DNA of 64,000 nt from Rhodococcus opacus B4. Its GTDB lineage: Bacteria; Actinomycetota; Actinomycetes; Mycobacteriales; Mycobacteriaceae. Made by a program: the position numbers and the translations under genes. Shown piece after piece: positions 26,449 to 34,722 of this stretch. Location of the stretch: NCBI RefSeq assembly GCF_000010805.1, contig NC_012522.1:5704001-5768000 (forward strand). The letters run 5' to 3'. How positions within the stretch are numbered: the first letter of the stretch is position 1; each line of letters begins with the position of its first letter. Under the pieces are notes generated by a model that saw only the letters and a program-made list of their open reading frames with translations, searched no databases and had not been told where the DNA came from.

Positions 26449-28686
26449 GTGAACCACGAAGACGGCGACAAGGGGAGCACTGCACCCGAACGGTCGACGC
26501 CGGACCCTTCCGCTTCCGCAACGCCCGACAGCGTCGAGTCCGCGAACGCCGAACCCGGGAACGCCGAACCCGAGAACGTCGAATCCGGGAACGCGGCGAA
26601 CGAGCCCGCCTCGGAAGCGGACGAGGTCACACCTCCCGACGACGCCCCGGGCGCAGACGAGGCGCCCACCACGCAGTTGAACCTCGGTGACCTGGGGGAC
26701 CGTTCCGGGGAGCAGGCCCCGTTGTGGGTGGAGCCGCCGGCGAACGAGGACGTCACGCAGGTGATCCCCGCGATTCCGCCGGGTCCCGTTCCCGGTCCGG
26801 ACATCACGCCGGTGGGGGAGCCGACGGTCGTGGCCCCGGCGGCGCCGGTCCCGCCGCAACCGGAACCGCAGCCCGCGGAGGAGCCCGCCGAGAAGACTCC
26901 GGCCCGTGCGTCGTGGGTGAAGGTTGCCGCGATCACCGGCGGTGTGATCGCCGTGATCGGCATTGCCTACGCAGCGGATCTCGCGGTGTCCTCCGGAAAG
27001 GTCCCGCGCGGGGTGACCGTGGCGGGCGTCGACGTGGGCGGCTCGACCCGCGAAGAGGCGGAGGCCACGTTGCAGGCGCAGGTCGGCCCACGCGTCGATC
27101 AGCCGCTGACGGTGCAGGCCGGCGACGTGTCGACGGAACTCGTCCCGTCCGCCGCCGGGCTCGGTGTCGACTGGGGGGCCACCCTCGACCGGGCTCATTC
27201 TCAGCCGCTCAACCCGTTCACCAGGCTGGCGTCGTTCTTCACCACCGACGAGATCGGGGTCGTGTCGACTCGCGACGAGACCGCGCTGGCATCCGCCGTC
27301 GACGGTCTGCGCAGTGACACCGACCGCGCGTCCCGCGAGGGGACCGTCGTGTTCGAGGGTGCGACCCCCGTGCCGGTGGATCCGTCGACGGGGCAGAACC
27401 TGAACGGTGAGGGTGCCGAGTCGGCGTTGATCGAGAAGTGGGCGTTCGGCCAGACGGTGGATCTGCCCGTCGACGTCGTGCCGGTGACGGTGACGCAGGA
27501 GGGCGTCCAGCGGGCGCTCGCCGACGTGGCGACGCCGGCAGCGTCCGCCGACCTGGTGGTCACCGGTCGCGACGGCAAGGTCGCGACCGCGCCGCGTCAG
27601 CAGATCGGCGCCATCGTCGGTTTCGAACCGGACGGCACCGGCGGGTTGACACCGACATACAACATCGAGGCCGCGACCGGCATCCTCGCCCCGCAACTCG
27701 TGTCGACGGAGATCGTGCCGAAGGACGCGAAGATCACGCTCGACGGGGGAGCGCCCACCGTCGTCCCCGCGGTCGTGGGCGATCTCGTGCAGTGGCCCAA
27801 GACACTGGAGACACTGCCCGAGGTGTTGCGCGGCAACGGCTCTCACACCACCGCCGCGGTGTACGGACCCGTCCCGCCCGCTCTCACGACGGAGGCCGCG
27901 CAGGCTCTCGGCGTGAAGGAAGTGATCGGCGAGTTCACGACCGGCGGTTTCTCGGCGGCGTCCGGGACGAACATCCGGCTCGCTGCCAGCGAGATCAACG
28001 GGGCACTGATCAAACCGGGCGACACGTTCTCGCTCAACGGGTACACCGGTCCTCGCGGCACCGCTCAGGGGTACGTGGAGTCGGGCATCATCAACAACGG
28101 CCGCCCGGACACCGCCGTCGGCGGCGGTGTGAGCCAGGTGGCGACGACGCTCTACAACGCCGCATATTTCGCCGGCATGGAGGACGTCGCGCACACCGAG
28201 CACTCGTACTACATCTCGCGGTATCCCGAGGCGCGTGAGGCCACCGTCTTCGAGGGTGCCATCGACCTGCAGTTCCGGAACACCGGAAAGACGGGTGTGA
28301 TGATCCAGGCCATCGGCGGCTCGTCGGACCTGACCATCCGGTTCTGGGGTACCAAGTCGGTCGACGTCGAGTCGATCACCGGCAACCGCACCAAACCGAC
28401 GCAGCCCGACACGGTCACCCTGCCCGCCGGTGACCACTGCATCGCCTCCAGCGGCGCACCGGGATTCACCGCCAGCGACACCCGGGTGGTCTCCGATCAC
28501 GCCACCGGGCAGGAGATCTCCCGGGACACCAGGACCGTCCGCTACGACCCCGTCCCGATCGTCAAGTGCGAGGAACCCGGCGCACCCAAGCCCGACGAGC
28601 GCACCCCCGCCGCCTCGCCGGCGCCGTCCGCTCCGGCGGAGAGCCCGACCGCCACCCCGAAGCCGAAGCCGGACGAAGGCGAGTAG
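26449..28686 (+). CDS. VanW-domain, peptidoglycan-associated membrane protein
   Basis: A 745-residue protein with a long acidic, Pro-rich cytosolic N-terminus (about 1-155, with imperfect repeats such as NAEPGNAEPENVES), one membrane segment near 163-183, and a large outside part. The outside part starts with RGVTVAGVDVGGSTREEAE, typical of PG_binding_4/YoaR domains, and ends in a VanW domain with GGGVSQVATTLYNAA and the HSYYISRYPE stretch. A Pro/Ala/Lys tail closes the protein. VanW occurs in vanB clusters, but its biochemical role is unproven; a peptidoglycan-binding or envelope role is the safe reading. The GTG at 26449 follows GAGAGGG. No vancomycin-resistance genes accompany it. Confidence 0.82.
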   Translation: MNHEDGDKGSTAPERSTPDPSASATPDSVESANAEPGNAEPENVESGNAANEPASEADEVTPPDDAPGADEAPTTQLNLGDLGDRSGEQAPLWVEPPANEDVTQVIPAIPPGPVPGPDITPVGEPTVVAPAAPVPPQPEPQPAEEPAEKTPARASWVKVAAITGGVIAVIGIAYAADLAVSSGKVPRGVTVAGVDVGGSTREEAEATLQAQVGPRVDQPLTVQAGDVSTELVPSAAGLGVDWGATLDRAHSQPLNPFTRLASFFTTDEIGVVSTRDETALASAVDGLRSDTDRASREGTVVFEGATPVPVDPSTGQNLNGEGAESALIEKWAFGQTVDLPVDVVPVTVTQEGVQRALADVATPAASADLVVTGRDGKVATAPRQQIGAIVGFEPDGTGGLTPTYNIEAATGILAPQLVSTEIVPKDAKITLDGGAPTVVPAVVGDLVQWPKTLETLPEVLRGNGSHTTAAVYGPVPPALTTEAAQALGVKEVIGEFTTGGFSAASGTNIRLAASEINGALIKPGDTFSLNGYTGPRGTAQGYVESGIINNGRPDTAVGGGVSQVATTLYNAAYFAGMEDVAHTEHSYYISRYPEAREATVFEGAIDLQFRNTGKTGVMIQAIGGSSDLTIRFWGTKSVDVESITGNRTKPTQPDTVTLPAGDHCIASSGAPGFTASDTRVVSDHATGQEISRDTRTVRYDPVPIVKCEEPGAPKPDERTPAASPAPSAPAESPTATPKPKPDEGE

Positions 28687-28691
28687 CCGCT

Positions 28692-28753
28692 CCACTTCTT
28701 GGTTCGTGCACCCGCTTTAGCGTCCGAAAAGTGTTGCGTGAAGAGAGAAGTGG
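28692..28753. repeat. Hairpin repeat, left copy
   Basis: Arms CCACTTCT (28692-28699) and AGAAGTGG (28746-28753) enclose a 46-base centre containing GTCCGAAAA and CGTGAA. The right-hand 35 bases match 27 of 35 positions in the copy at 29560-29633, on the same strand. The two copies bracket the AbiEi/DUF559-type gene. Confidence 0.6.
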
Positions 28754-28758
28754 TGCGT

Positions 28759-29478
28759 CTACAGCGCTCGCACCGTGAGCGGTCGCACGGACGGCAGCGG
28801 TGCCTGGGCAACCCAGCCTCGCGGCGACTCGGCACGGGCGATCGCGCGGCGGATCCGGTCCACCACCTGCGCAGGCGACTCGAGGTCGTCCCAGGTCCAC
28901 CGCACCACCTGGAATCCGAGGTCGCGCAGTGCGTCCTCGCGTTGTTTCTCGGCGAACACCGCGTCGCCGGGTGATTGCCCGGGTTTCAGCAGCCGTCCGT
29001 ACTTGACGCGGCCGTCGAACTCACCGGTCACGACGGCCTGCTCGAACGGAAGTGTCCTCGCCAGGTCGACGACGGTCCGCGCCGGAAGAGTGAGCGAATG
29101 CTCGTCCACCACCGCCACCTGCTCTCCGACCGGGGCGCAGTGCTCGGTGATCCGCCTCTTGATCCGGCCGCCTCCACGCCGGTTTCTGGTGACGTGAACG
29201 CGGTCGAGGGCAGTTCGCCACAGCGGCAGCCCGTACACGACGGCTGCGGACTGGTGACTGAGCACCGCGTCGTCCGAGAGGGCGTGAAGAGTCGAGTCGA
29301 TCAGGAAGCGATGACGTTCCTCGTCGCCGAGCGCCGAGTAGACCGACGCGGAGAGGTACGCGCCGCGGCCGATGCGTTGCCACTCGCCGCGTGTGTAGAG
29401 TCGTCGGATCTCGTCGTCGCTGTAGCCGCGGCCCAACGCCTCCTGACGTCGCAGCATCGCCCCCGGGTCGTGTTCCAC
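28759..29478 (-). CDS. AbiEi/DUF559-type protein, apparently shortened inside
   Basis: A 239-residue protein of a family with many paralogues in rhodococci and mycobacteria. The N-terminal part is a winged-helix, AbiEi-antitoxin-like region (LGRGYSDDEIRRLYTRGEW, then GRGAYL). The C-terminal part is DUF559-like, with EFDGRVKYGRLL and DALRDLGFQVVRWTWDDL resembling the core of a Vsr/restriction-type nuclease fold. From memory, relatives are near 300 residues and have about 60-75 residues with an SRSE-like stretch between PFEQAVVTG and EFDGR; here these are joined directly. So the gene may have an in-frame deletion and a crippled C-terminal domain. No toxin partner adjoins. Confidence 0.7.
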   Translation of the reverse strand: MEHDPGAMLRRQEALGRGYSDDEIRRLYTRGEWQRIGRGAYLSASVYSALGDEERHRFLIDSTLHALSDDAVLSHQSAAVVYGLPLWRTALDRVHVTRNRRGGGRIKRRITEHCAPVGEQVAVVDEHSLTLPARTVVDLARTLPFEQAVVTGEFDGRVKYGRLLKPGQSPGDAVFAEKQREDALRDLGFQVVRWTWDDLESPAQVVDRIRRAIARAESPRGWVAQAPLPSVRPLTVRAL

Positions 29479-29559
29479 GGGAACGATTCTCGCCCGGCCG
29501 GCGTCGAGAATCCGGCCCTACGGACCCGGCTGTGGATGAACCGAGGGTTGTGGACAACT

Positions 29560-29633
29560 CCCGCACTCCTTCTCGGTCCGCGCACTACCTGTCGGGTCCG
29601 AAAAAGGGTTCGTGAACCGAGAAGGAGTGCGGG
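29560..29633. repeat. Hairpin repeat, right copy
   Basis: Perfect 18-base arms (29560-29577 CCCGCACTCCTTCTCGGT, and 29616-29633) around 38 bases that include GGTCCGAAAAA. It is homologous to the shorter-armed copy at 28692-28753. It lies between the start of the AbiEi/DUF559 gene and the fadE5 terminator. Confidence 0.7.
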
Positions 29634-29652
29634 GTCCCGGGCGCGGCACGAC

Positions 29653-29692
29653 AAAAGCCCGGTGGCCGGGGACGAAACCCCGGCCACCGGGC
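29653..29692 (-). terminator. fadE5 terminator
   Basis: Perfect 15-base GC-rich arms (GCCCGGTGGCCGGGG, 29657-29671, and 29678-29692) around ACGAAA; on the minus strand the stem is followed by TTTTG. It starts 12 bases past the fadE5 stop. Confidence 0.9.
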
Positions 29693-29704
29693 CGTGTGAA
29701 GCGG

Positions 29705-31540
29705 TCAGAACGCCGCTTCGTCGAGCTCCATGATGTCGTTGTCGAGGTTGGCGACGATGCCGCGGGTGGCGGTCAGTTCCGGCAGCACGTTCTTCGCGAA
29801 GAAGGACGCGATGGCGACCTTGCCCTCGTAGAATGCCTTGTCCTTGTCGGAGGCACCCTCGTCGAGAGCCTTGATCGCGATCTCGGACTGGCGCAGCAAC
29901 TGCCAGCCGATGAGGAGGTCGCCGACGGACATCAGGAACCGGACGGAACCGAGGCCGACCTTGTACAGCTCGGACGGCTGCTCCTGCGCACCCATGAGGT
30001 ACCCGGTGAGGGTGGCGGCCATGGTCTGGACGTCCTCGAGGGCGGTGGCGAGCAGGGCGCGCTCGGCCTTGAGGCGACCGTTGCCCGCCTCGGTGTCAAT
30101 GAATTTCTTGACCTCGCCTGCGACGTGCGCGAGTGCGACGCCGCGGTCGCGGGCGATCTTGCGGAAGAAGAAGTCCTGCGCCTGGATGGCGGTGGTGCCC
30201 TCGTACAGCGAGTCGATCTTGGCGTCGCGGATGTACTGCTCGATCGGGTAGTCCTGCAGGAAGCCGGAACCGCCGAAGGTCTGAAGGCTGTCGGTCAGGT
30301 ACTGGTACGCCCGCTCGGAGCCGACACCCTTGACGATCGGGAGCAGCAGGTCGTTGACGCGGAACGCGAGGTCCTTGTCGGCGCCGGACACCAGCTTGGC
30401 GGTGGCCTCGTCCTGGTGCGCCGCGGTGTACAGGTACACGGCGCGCAGACCTTCGGCGTATGCCTTCTGCATGGCGAGGGCGCGCCGGACGTCGGGGTGG
30501 TGGGTGATGGTGACGCGCGGGGCGGCCTTGTCCGTCATCTGCGTGAGGTCGGCGCCCTGGACGCGTTCCTTCGCGTATTCGAGGGCGTTGAGGTAGCCGG
30601 TGGAGAGGGTGGCGATGGCCTTGGTGCCGACCATCATGCGCGCGTGCTCGATGACGTCGAACATCTGCGCGATGCCGTTGTGGACCTCGCCGACGAGCCA
30701 GCCCTGGGCGGGAATGCCGTGGCCGCCGAACGTGACCTCACACGTGGCGGAGACCTTCAGGCCCATCTTGTGCTCGACGTTGGTGACGAAAGCGCCGTTG
30801 CGCTCGCCGAATTCGTTGGTCTCGAAGTTGAAGTGCGTCTTCGGGACGAAGAACAGCGACAGTCCCTTGGTGCCGGGGCCTGCGCCCTCGGGACGGGCCA
30901 GGACGAGGTGGAAGATGTTCTCGAACAGGTCGTCGGAGTCGGCGGACGTGATGAACCGCTTGACGCCCTCGATGTGCCAGGAGCCGTCGTCCTGCTTGAT
31001 GGCCTTGGTACGGCCCGCGCCGACGTCGGATCCGGCGTCGGGTTCGGTGAGGACCATGGTGGCGCCCCAGCCGCGTTCGACGATGGTGGCGGCCCACTTC
31101 TTCTGCTCTTCGGTGCCGTTGTTGAACAGGACGTCCGCGAAGGCGGGTCCGGCCTGGTACATGTGTGCGGCCGGCTGGGCGCCGAGGATCAGCTCACCGA
31201 TGGCCCACACGACGGACCGCGGCACGGGGACGCCGCCGATCTCCTCGGAGATTCCCATGCGGTACCACTCGGCGTCCCACAGCGCGCGGAACGACTTCTT
31301 GAAGGACTCCGGCAGGGTGACGGTGTGATTCTCGGGGTCGAAGACCGGAGGGTTGCGGTCGGCGTCGGCGAAGGACTCGCCCAGCGGTCCCTCGGCGAGG
31401 CGGGCAACTTCACTGAGCATGTTGCGGACGGTGTCGGCGTCGAGATCGCCCCACACGCCGTCACTCAGCGGCTGCTCGAGACCGAGTACCTCGAAGAGGT
31501 TGAACTCCAGGTCGCGGACGTTGCTCTTGTAATGGCCCAT
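29705..31540 (-). CDS. fadE5: Acyl-CoA dehydrogenase FadE5
   Basis: A 611-residue acyl-CoA dehydrogenase, the FAD-dependent first step of beta-oxidation. Its length is that of M. tuberculosis FadE5 (Rv0244c). The flavin/substrate motifs MVLTEPDAGSDVG (162-174) and FGGSGF are clear, and the catalytic base is Glu447 in LYEGTT. The long form has extra C-terminal helices that shape a pocket for medium and long acyl chains (family knowledge). Electrons would pass to electron-transfer flavoprotein. The gene is single, with its own terminator, and an operator palindrome lies 58-71 bases upstream of its ATG, tying it to the fabG4/fadA2 control. Confidence 0.95.
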   Translation of the reverse strand: MGHYKSNVRDLEFNLFEVLGLEQPLSDGVWGDLDADTVRNMLSEVARLAEGPLGESFADADRNPPVFDPENHTVTLPESFKKSFRALWDAEWYRMGISEEIGGVPVPRSVVWAIGELILGAQPAAHMYQAGPAFADVLFNNGTEEQKKWAATIVERGWGATMVLTEPDAGSDVGAGRTKAIKQDDGSWHIEGVKRFITSADSDDLFENIFHLVLARPEGAGPGTKGLSLFFVPKTHFNFETNEFGERNGAFVTNVEHKMGLKVSATCEVTFGGHGIPAQGWLVGEVHNGIAQMFDVIEHARMMVGTKAIATLSTGYLNALEYAKERVQGADLTQMTDKAAPRVTITHHPDVRRALAMQKAYAEGLRAVYLYTAAHQDEATAKLVSGADKDLAFRVNDLLLPIVKGVGSERAYQYLTDSLQTFGGSGFLQDYPIEQYIRDAKIDSLYEGTTAIQAQDFFFRKIARDRGVALAHVAGEVKKFIDTEAGNGRLKAERALLATALEDVQTMAATLTGYLMGAQEQPSELYKVGLGSVRFLMSVGDLLIGWQLLRQSEIAIKALDEGASDKDKAFYEGKVAIASFFAKNVLPELTATRGIVANLDNDIMELDEAAF

Positions 31541-31597
31541 GTCTTCTGTCTCTCCCAGTGAGATGGTGCGGTCTATCCGTTAGTACCGCCCAAGTTA

Positions 31598-31611
31598 TTA
31601 CTCGTCGGTAA
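31598..31611. promoter_or_regulatory. Operator palindrome upstream of fadE5
   Basis: TTACTCGTCGGTAA; read on the fadE5 strand it is TTACCGACGAGTAA, differing from the TetR-promoter copy only in the 2-base spacer. It is the only gene start within reach, as the other neighbour ends here. Confidence 0.7.
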
Positions 31612-31622
31612 CATCAGCGATA

Positions 31623-32246
31623 TTACGCGCCATTTACCCGACTGCCAAGACTCGGCCGGTGTGCGACGACGAGCGCGTCGATCGCCGTTCCGGCGTCCGT
31701 CTCGCGGAATCGCCGTTCGGCGACGTCCACGTTCAGGCGGCCGTCGATCGTGGTCACCAAATCGTCTGGTGTGTAGAGGATTTCGATGTCCTGAGGCCCT
31801 CCGACTCCTTGCGACAAGTTAACGGCGTCATGCCCCAAAATCATGAGGATTCCGTCAGGTTTCAGTGCGGATATGGCACGGTTCACAACCATCAGGCGCT
31901 CCTCGGGGGCGAGGTGGAGGTAGATCATGAGCACCAGGTCGTACTCGCCGCCGAGGTCCGACTCGGTGACGTCGGCGACGCGGTAGTCGAGCCGTTCCCG
32001 GACCGAGCGGGGCGCTTCGGCGGCCACCCGGCGGGCCTTGTCGAGGGCGACGGCCGAGTAGTCGAGGCCCGTCACCTCCCAGCCTCGGGTGGCGAGCCAG
32101 TGCGCGTTGCGGCCCTCCCCGCACGCGAGGTCGAGTGCGCGGCCGCGGGGGAGCGCGGTGACCTGCTCGACCACGACGGCGTTGGGTGGCGCGCCCCATA
32201 CCAGTTCGCTCTGTGAATACCGTTCGTCCCAGGCAGCTGCATCCAT
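31623..32246 (-). CDS. SAM-dependent methyltransferase
   Basis: A 207-residue class I methyltransferase. Motif I is ALDLACGEGRNA (near residue 38), followed by WEVTGLDYS with the ribose-binding Asp. The opening WDERYSQSELVWG is typical of the tellurite-resistance/thiopurine-like Methyltransf_25 group. The substrate is unknown. No ribosome-binding site stands out before ATG 32246, so it may be translated from a leaderless or near-leaderless message. It runs toward fadE5 but ends before the fadE5 operator, and starts 21 bases after the stop of the DUF4185 gene, with which it may form an operon. Confidence 0.82.
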   Translation of the reverse strand: MDAAAWDERYSQSELVWGAPPNAVVVEQVTALPRGRALDLACGEGRNAHWLATRGWEVTGLDYSAVALDKARRVAAEAPRSVRERLDYRVADVTESDLGGEYDLVLMIYLHLAPEERLMVVNRAISALKPDGILMILGHDAVNLSQGVGGPQDIEILYTPDDLVTTIDGRLNVDVAERRFRETDAGTAIDALVVAHRPSLGSRVNGA

Positions 32247-32267
32247 GCCCCGACGCTAGTACGAGGA

Positions 32268-33383
32268 CTACGGAGTGAGGGTGGTGCGCATCAGGAGGAC
32301 GTTGTAGTTGTTGTGCACCGTCGTGAGGAAGTAGAGGTCGCGCCCCGACGACCACGGGTGGATGTACGCGCCGTACGCGGTGGGCAGTTCCCGGGTGTCG
32401 ACGAGTACCTCGGGTGGGCCCCACGGTCCGGTCACCGACGGGGAGCGGCGCATGACCACGGAGTTGTACTGGTCCGTGGTCAGCATGAGGTACTGCCCGA
32501 GGTATTCGTTGTATGCGACGGACAATTCGCCGACCCCGCCCGGCATGATCGGCTTGGCGACGTCGGGGTTGCCCTTGATCCACTTGGCGCCGTCGAAGTA
32601 CTCGTACGCGCCGAGGTCCATGATCTGGGGTTCGGGGACACGGGCGATGTGGACGAGCCCGCCGCGCCCGGCGGGCGTGCCGTACTGGTAGACGAAGCCG
32701 TCGGCCTTGACGAACGCGCTCATCTGGAAGTTGGCGTTGCCCCCGACGTTCGGGCGCTGCGTCTCGGGGGCGACGGTCCAGTTCTCGCCGTTGTCCTGCG
32801 AGTAGACGAGGCCGGAGTAATTGGTGTCCCAGGTGCCCGCTGGACCCCAGTTCTTCACCGACATCATGCTCAGTACCTGGGTGTTGCCGACGGCGACGCC
32901 TGCCGTGGGGATGCGGCTGATCTCGACGAACGGGATCTTGGGGCTGGGGACGAGCTCCTTGGACTGGCCGAAGATGTCGCGGGGTGAGCTGTCGAAGTTC
33001 ATCCCGTCGGACAGGATGCCGTCCGAGCTGCGGAAGAGTGTGCTGCTGCGCCAGGCCCACAGGCTGCCCGACAGCAGGTTGGGCAGTCCGAGCCCGGCGG
33101 AGTCGCCGAATGCCGTGAGGACCTGGCCCTGGCCGTTGTCCCACATGATGCCGAGGTCGGTGCCGAGGACGTTGGCGTCCTGCGTGCGGTTGGGACTGAG
33201 CATGCCGGTCTGCTGCGCGACCGCTTGGGTGCGCCCGGTGAGGTGCGGAATCCCGTTGGTGCCGTTGAGTCCGGGGATCGGATTGATGGCGTTGGGATTC
33301 GCGGCGGCCGGGCCCGCGAATGCGATCAACGTCACGGCCGCGCCGACGAGCGAGGCTGCTGCAAGAGCTCTGGTTCGCTTCAC
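32268..33383 (-). CDS. Secreted DUF4185-domain protein
   Basis: A 371-residue exported protein. GTG at 33383 has GGAG 8 bases upstream and gives a clean signal peptide (basic MKRTRALAAAS, hydrophobic core, cleavage near AAA-NPNA). The rest is a DUF4185 domain with repeated short beta motifs such as GIMWDNGQGQVLTAFGD, SGLVYSQDNGENW and AYIHPWSSGRDLYF, which resemble a beta-propeller of the glycosidase/sialidase type. No catalytic residue can be named with confidence. The family occurs in mycolic-acid actinomycetes and in some surface glycan-active proteins. It is divergent from the ketoacyl synthase gene across 285 bases. Confidence 0.8.
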   Translation of the reverse strand: MKRTRALAAASLVGAAVTLIAFAGPAAANPNAINPIPGLNGTNGIPHLTGRTQAVAQQTGMLSPNRTQDANVLGTDLGIMWDNGQGQVLTAFGDSAGLGLPNLLSGSLWAWRSSTLFRSSDGILSDGMNFDSSPRDIFGQSKELVPSPKIPFVEISRIPTAGVAVGNTQVLSMMSVKNWGPAGTWDTNYSGLVYSQDNGENWTVAPETQRPNVGGNANFQMSAFVKADGFVYQYGTPAGRGGLVHIARVPEPQIMDLGAYEYFDGAKWIKGNPDVAKPIMPGGVGELSVAYNEYLGQYLMLTTDQYNSVVMRRSPSVTGPWGPPEVLVDTRELPTAYGAYIHPWSSGRDLYFLTTVHNNYNVLLMRTTLTP

Positions 33384-33552
33384 GAAGGTCACTCCATCTC
33401 TAGCAGCAGGCGGCACTGCGTGGCCTGAAGAGACCACTCCCCCTACCGGTGATCAACTGCTGGAAATCGCGAGAAGTCTAACAAGTCTGTTCTTCCCAAA
33501 GTGTCGATTCGACCGCCCTGTTCGTTTCATCCGAGCCCGTGCGAATCCGATA

Positions 33553-33566
33553 TTACCCGCGAGTAA
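33553..33566. promoter_or_regulatory. Operator palindrome upstream of the ketoacyl synthase III gene
   Basis: TTACCCGCGAGTAA, a 6+2+6 inverted repeat with one mismatched pair, 102 bases upstream of the synthase ATG. It is the fourth copy of the motif found at TetR, fabG4/fadA2 and fadE5 promoters. The DUF4185 start is 170 bases away on the other side. Confidence 0.65.
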
Positions 33567-33668
33567 CAGGAACCGGTGCTACCCGCGGGGCGGCTGCCGA
33601 CGTAACGTGTGCTGGCGACAAGTCCACACTGCGCGTAACCACGCGGGACCTGATGAGGAGATCGATCG

Positions 33669-34688
33669 ATGGGAAAGCAGATTGCCACCGTGGCTGGAGG
33701 TCGGCAGTCCGCCCTTCTCGGGCTCGGCGTGTACCGGCCCGAACGGGTCGTCACCAACGACGAGATCTGTGAACTGATCGACTCGACGGACGAGTGGATC
33801 CAGTCTCGCTCGGGGATCCGGAACCGGCGGTTCGCGGCGGAGAACGAGGACGTCGTCACGATGTCCATCGAGGCGGGCCGCAAGGCGATCGAGGCGAGCG
33901 GGATCGACCCCGAGCAGATCGGCTGCGTCATCGTCGCCACGTCGACGTACCTACTCCTGACCCCGCCGGCGGCGGCTCTGGTCGCCGACGCGCTGGGTAC
34001 CAGTGGCCCCGGTGCGTTCGACCTCGGTGGCGGTTGCGCCGGATTCTGCACGGCGCTCACCGTGGCGTCGGATCTGGTGCGCGGCGGATCGGTCGACTAC
34101 GCCCTCGTGGTGGGTGTCGAGAAGATGAGCGTCACCACCGAACCGACCGACCGCTCCACGCGCTTCATCTTCGGTGACGGCGCCGGCGCCGTGGTCGTCG
34201 GCAAGAGCGACGTCGCGGGCATCGGACCGGTGGAGTGGGGTTCGGACGGCTCGCAGGCCGACGCCATCGTGCAGGACCTGGACTGGTACGAGTACATCAC
34301 GACGCCGGGCGCCAAGCGTCCGTACATCAAGATGGCCGGCACCGCGGTGTTCCGCTGGGCCGCCTTCGAGATGGGCAAGGTCGCGCTCGCCGCCGTCGAG
34401 AAGGCCGGACTGACCGTCGAGGATCTGGACGCATTCGTTCCGCACCAGGCGAACTCCCGGATCACCGAGGTGATTGCCCGCAGCATGAAGCTTCCCGAGA
34501 ACGTGCCGGTCTCCGACGACATCGCCGAGTCCGGAAACACCTCGGCCGCGTCCGTGCCGCTCGCGATGGAAGCGATGCTGGTGAACGGAGACGTCAAGCC
34601 CGGCGACACCGCGCTGCTCCTCGCGTTCGGTGCCGGGCTGTCCTACGCGGGCCAGGTCGTCACGATGCCGGTGCTCGCGAAGAACTGA
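33669..34688 (+). CDS. 3-oxoacyl-ACP synthase III (FabH-like)
   Basis: A 339-residue ketoacyl synthase III that condenses an acyl-CoA with malonyl-ACP, or an analogous pair. The catalytic triad is intact: Cys123 in GGGCAGF, His259 in VPHQANSRI and Asn290 in ESGNTSAAS. GAGGAG lies before ATG 33669. The residue stretch before the Cys is Gly-rich (DLGGG) rather than the usual AxCAG, so acyl specificity may differ from housekeeping FabH. An upstream copy of the lipid-block operator suggests shared control with fadA2, fabG4 and fadE5. Its natural product (fatty acid, long-chain precursor or beta-keto acid) is not evident. Confidence 0.88.
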   Translation: MGKQIATVAGGRQSALLGLGVYRPERVVTNDEICELIDSTDEWIQSRSGIRNRRFAAENEDVVTMSIEAGRKAIEASGIDPEQIGCVIVATSTYLLLTPPAAALVADALGTSGPGAFDLGGGCAGFCTALTVASDLVRGGSVDYALVVGVEKMSVTTEPTDRSTRFIFGDGAGAVVVGKSDVAGIGPVEWGSDGSQADAIVQDLDWYEYITTPGAKRPYIKMAGTAVFRWAAFEMGKVALAAVEKAGLTVEDLDAFVPHQANSRITEVIARSMKLPENVPVSDDIAESGNTSAASVPLAMEAMLVNGDVKPGDTALLLAFGAGLSYAGQVVTMPVLAKN

Positions 34689-34722
34689 CCCGGTCCCGTC
34701 GGGGGCAGGAAAGCAGGGATCG

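Noticed and set aside
26449..28686. Vancomycin resistance cluster
   Set aside because: Only a VanW domain is present; no vanA/B ligase, vanH, vanX or two-component genes adjoin.
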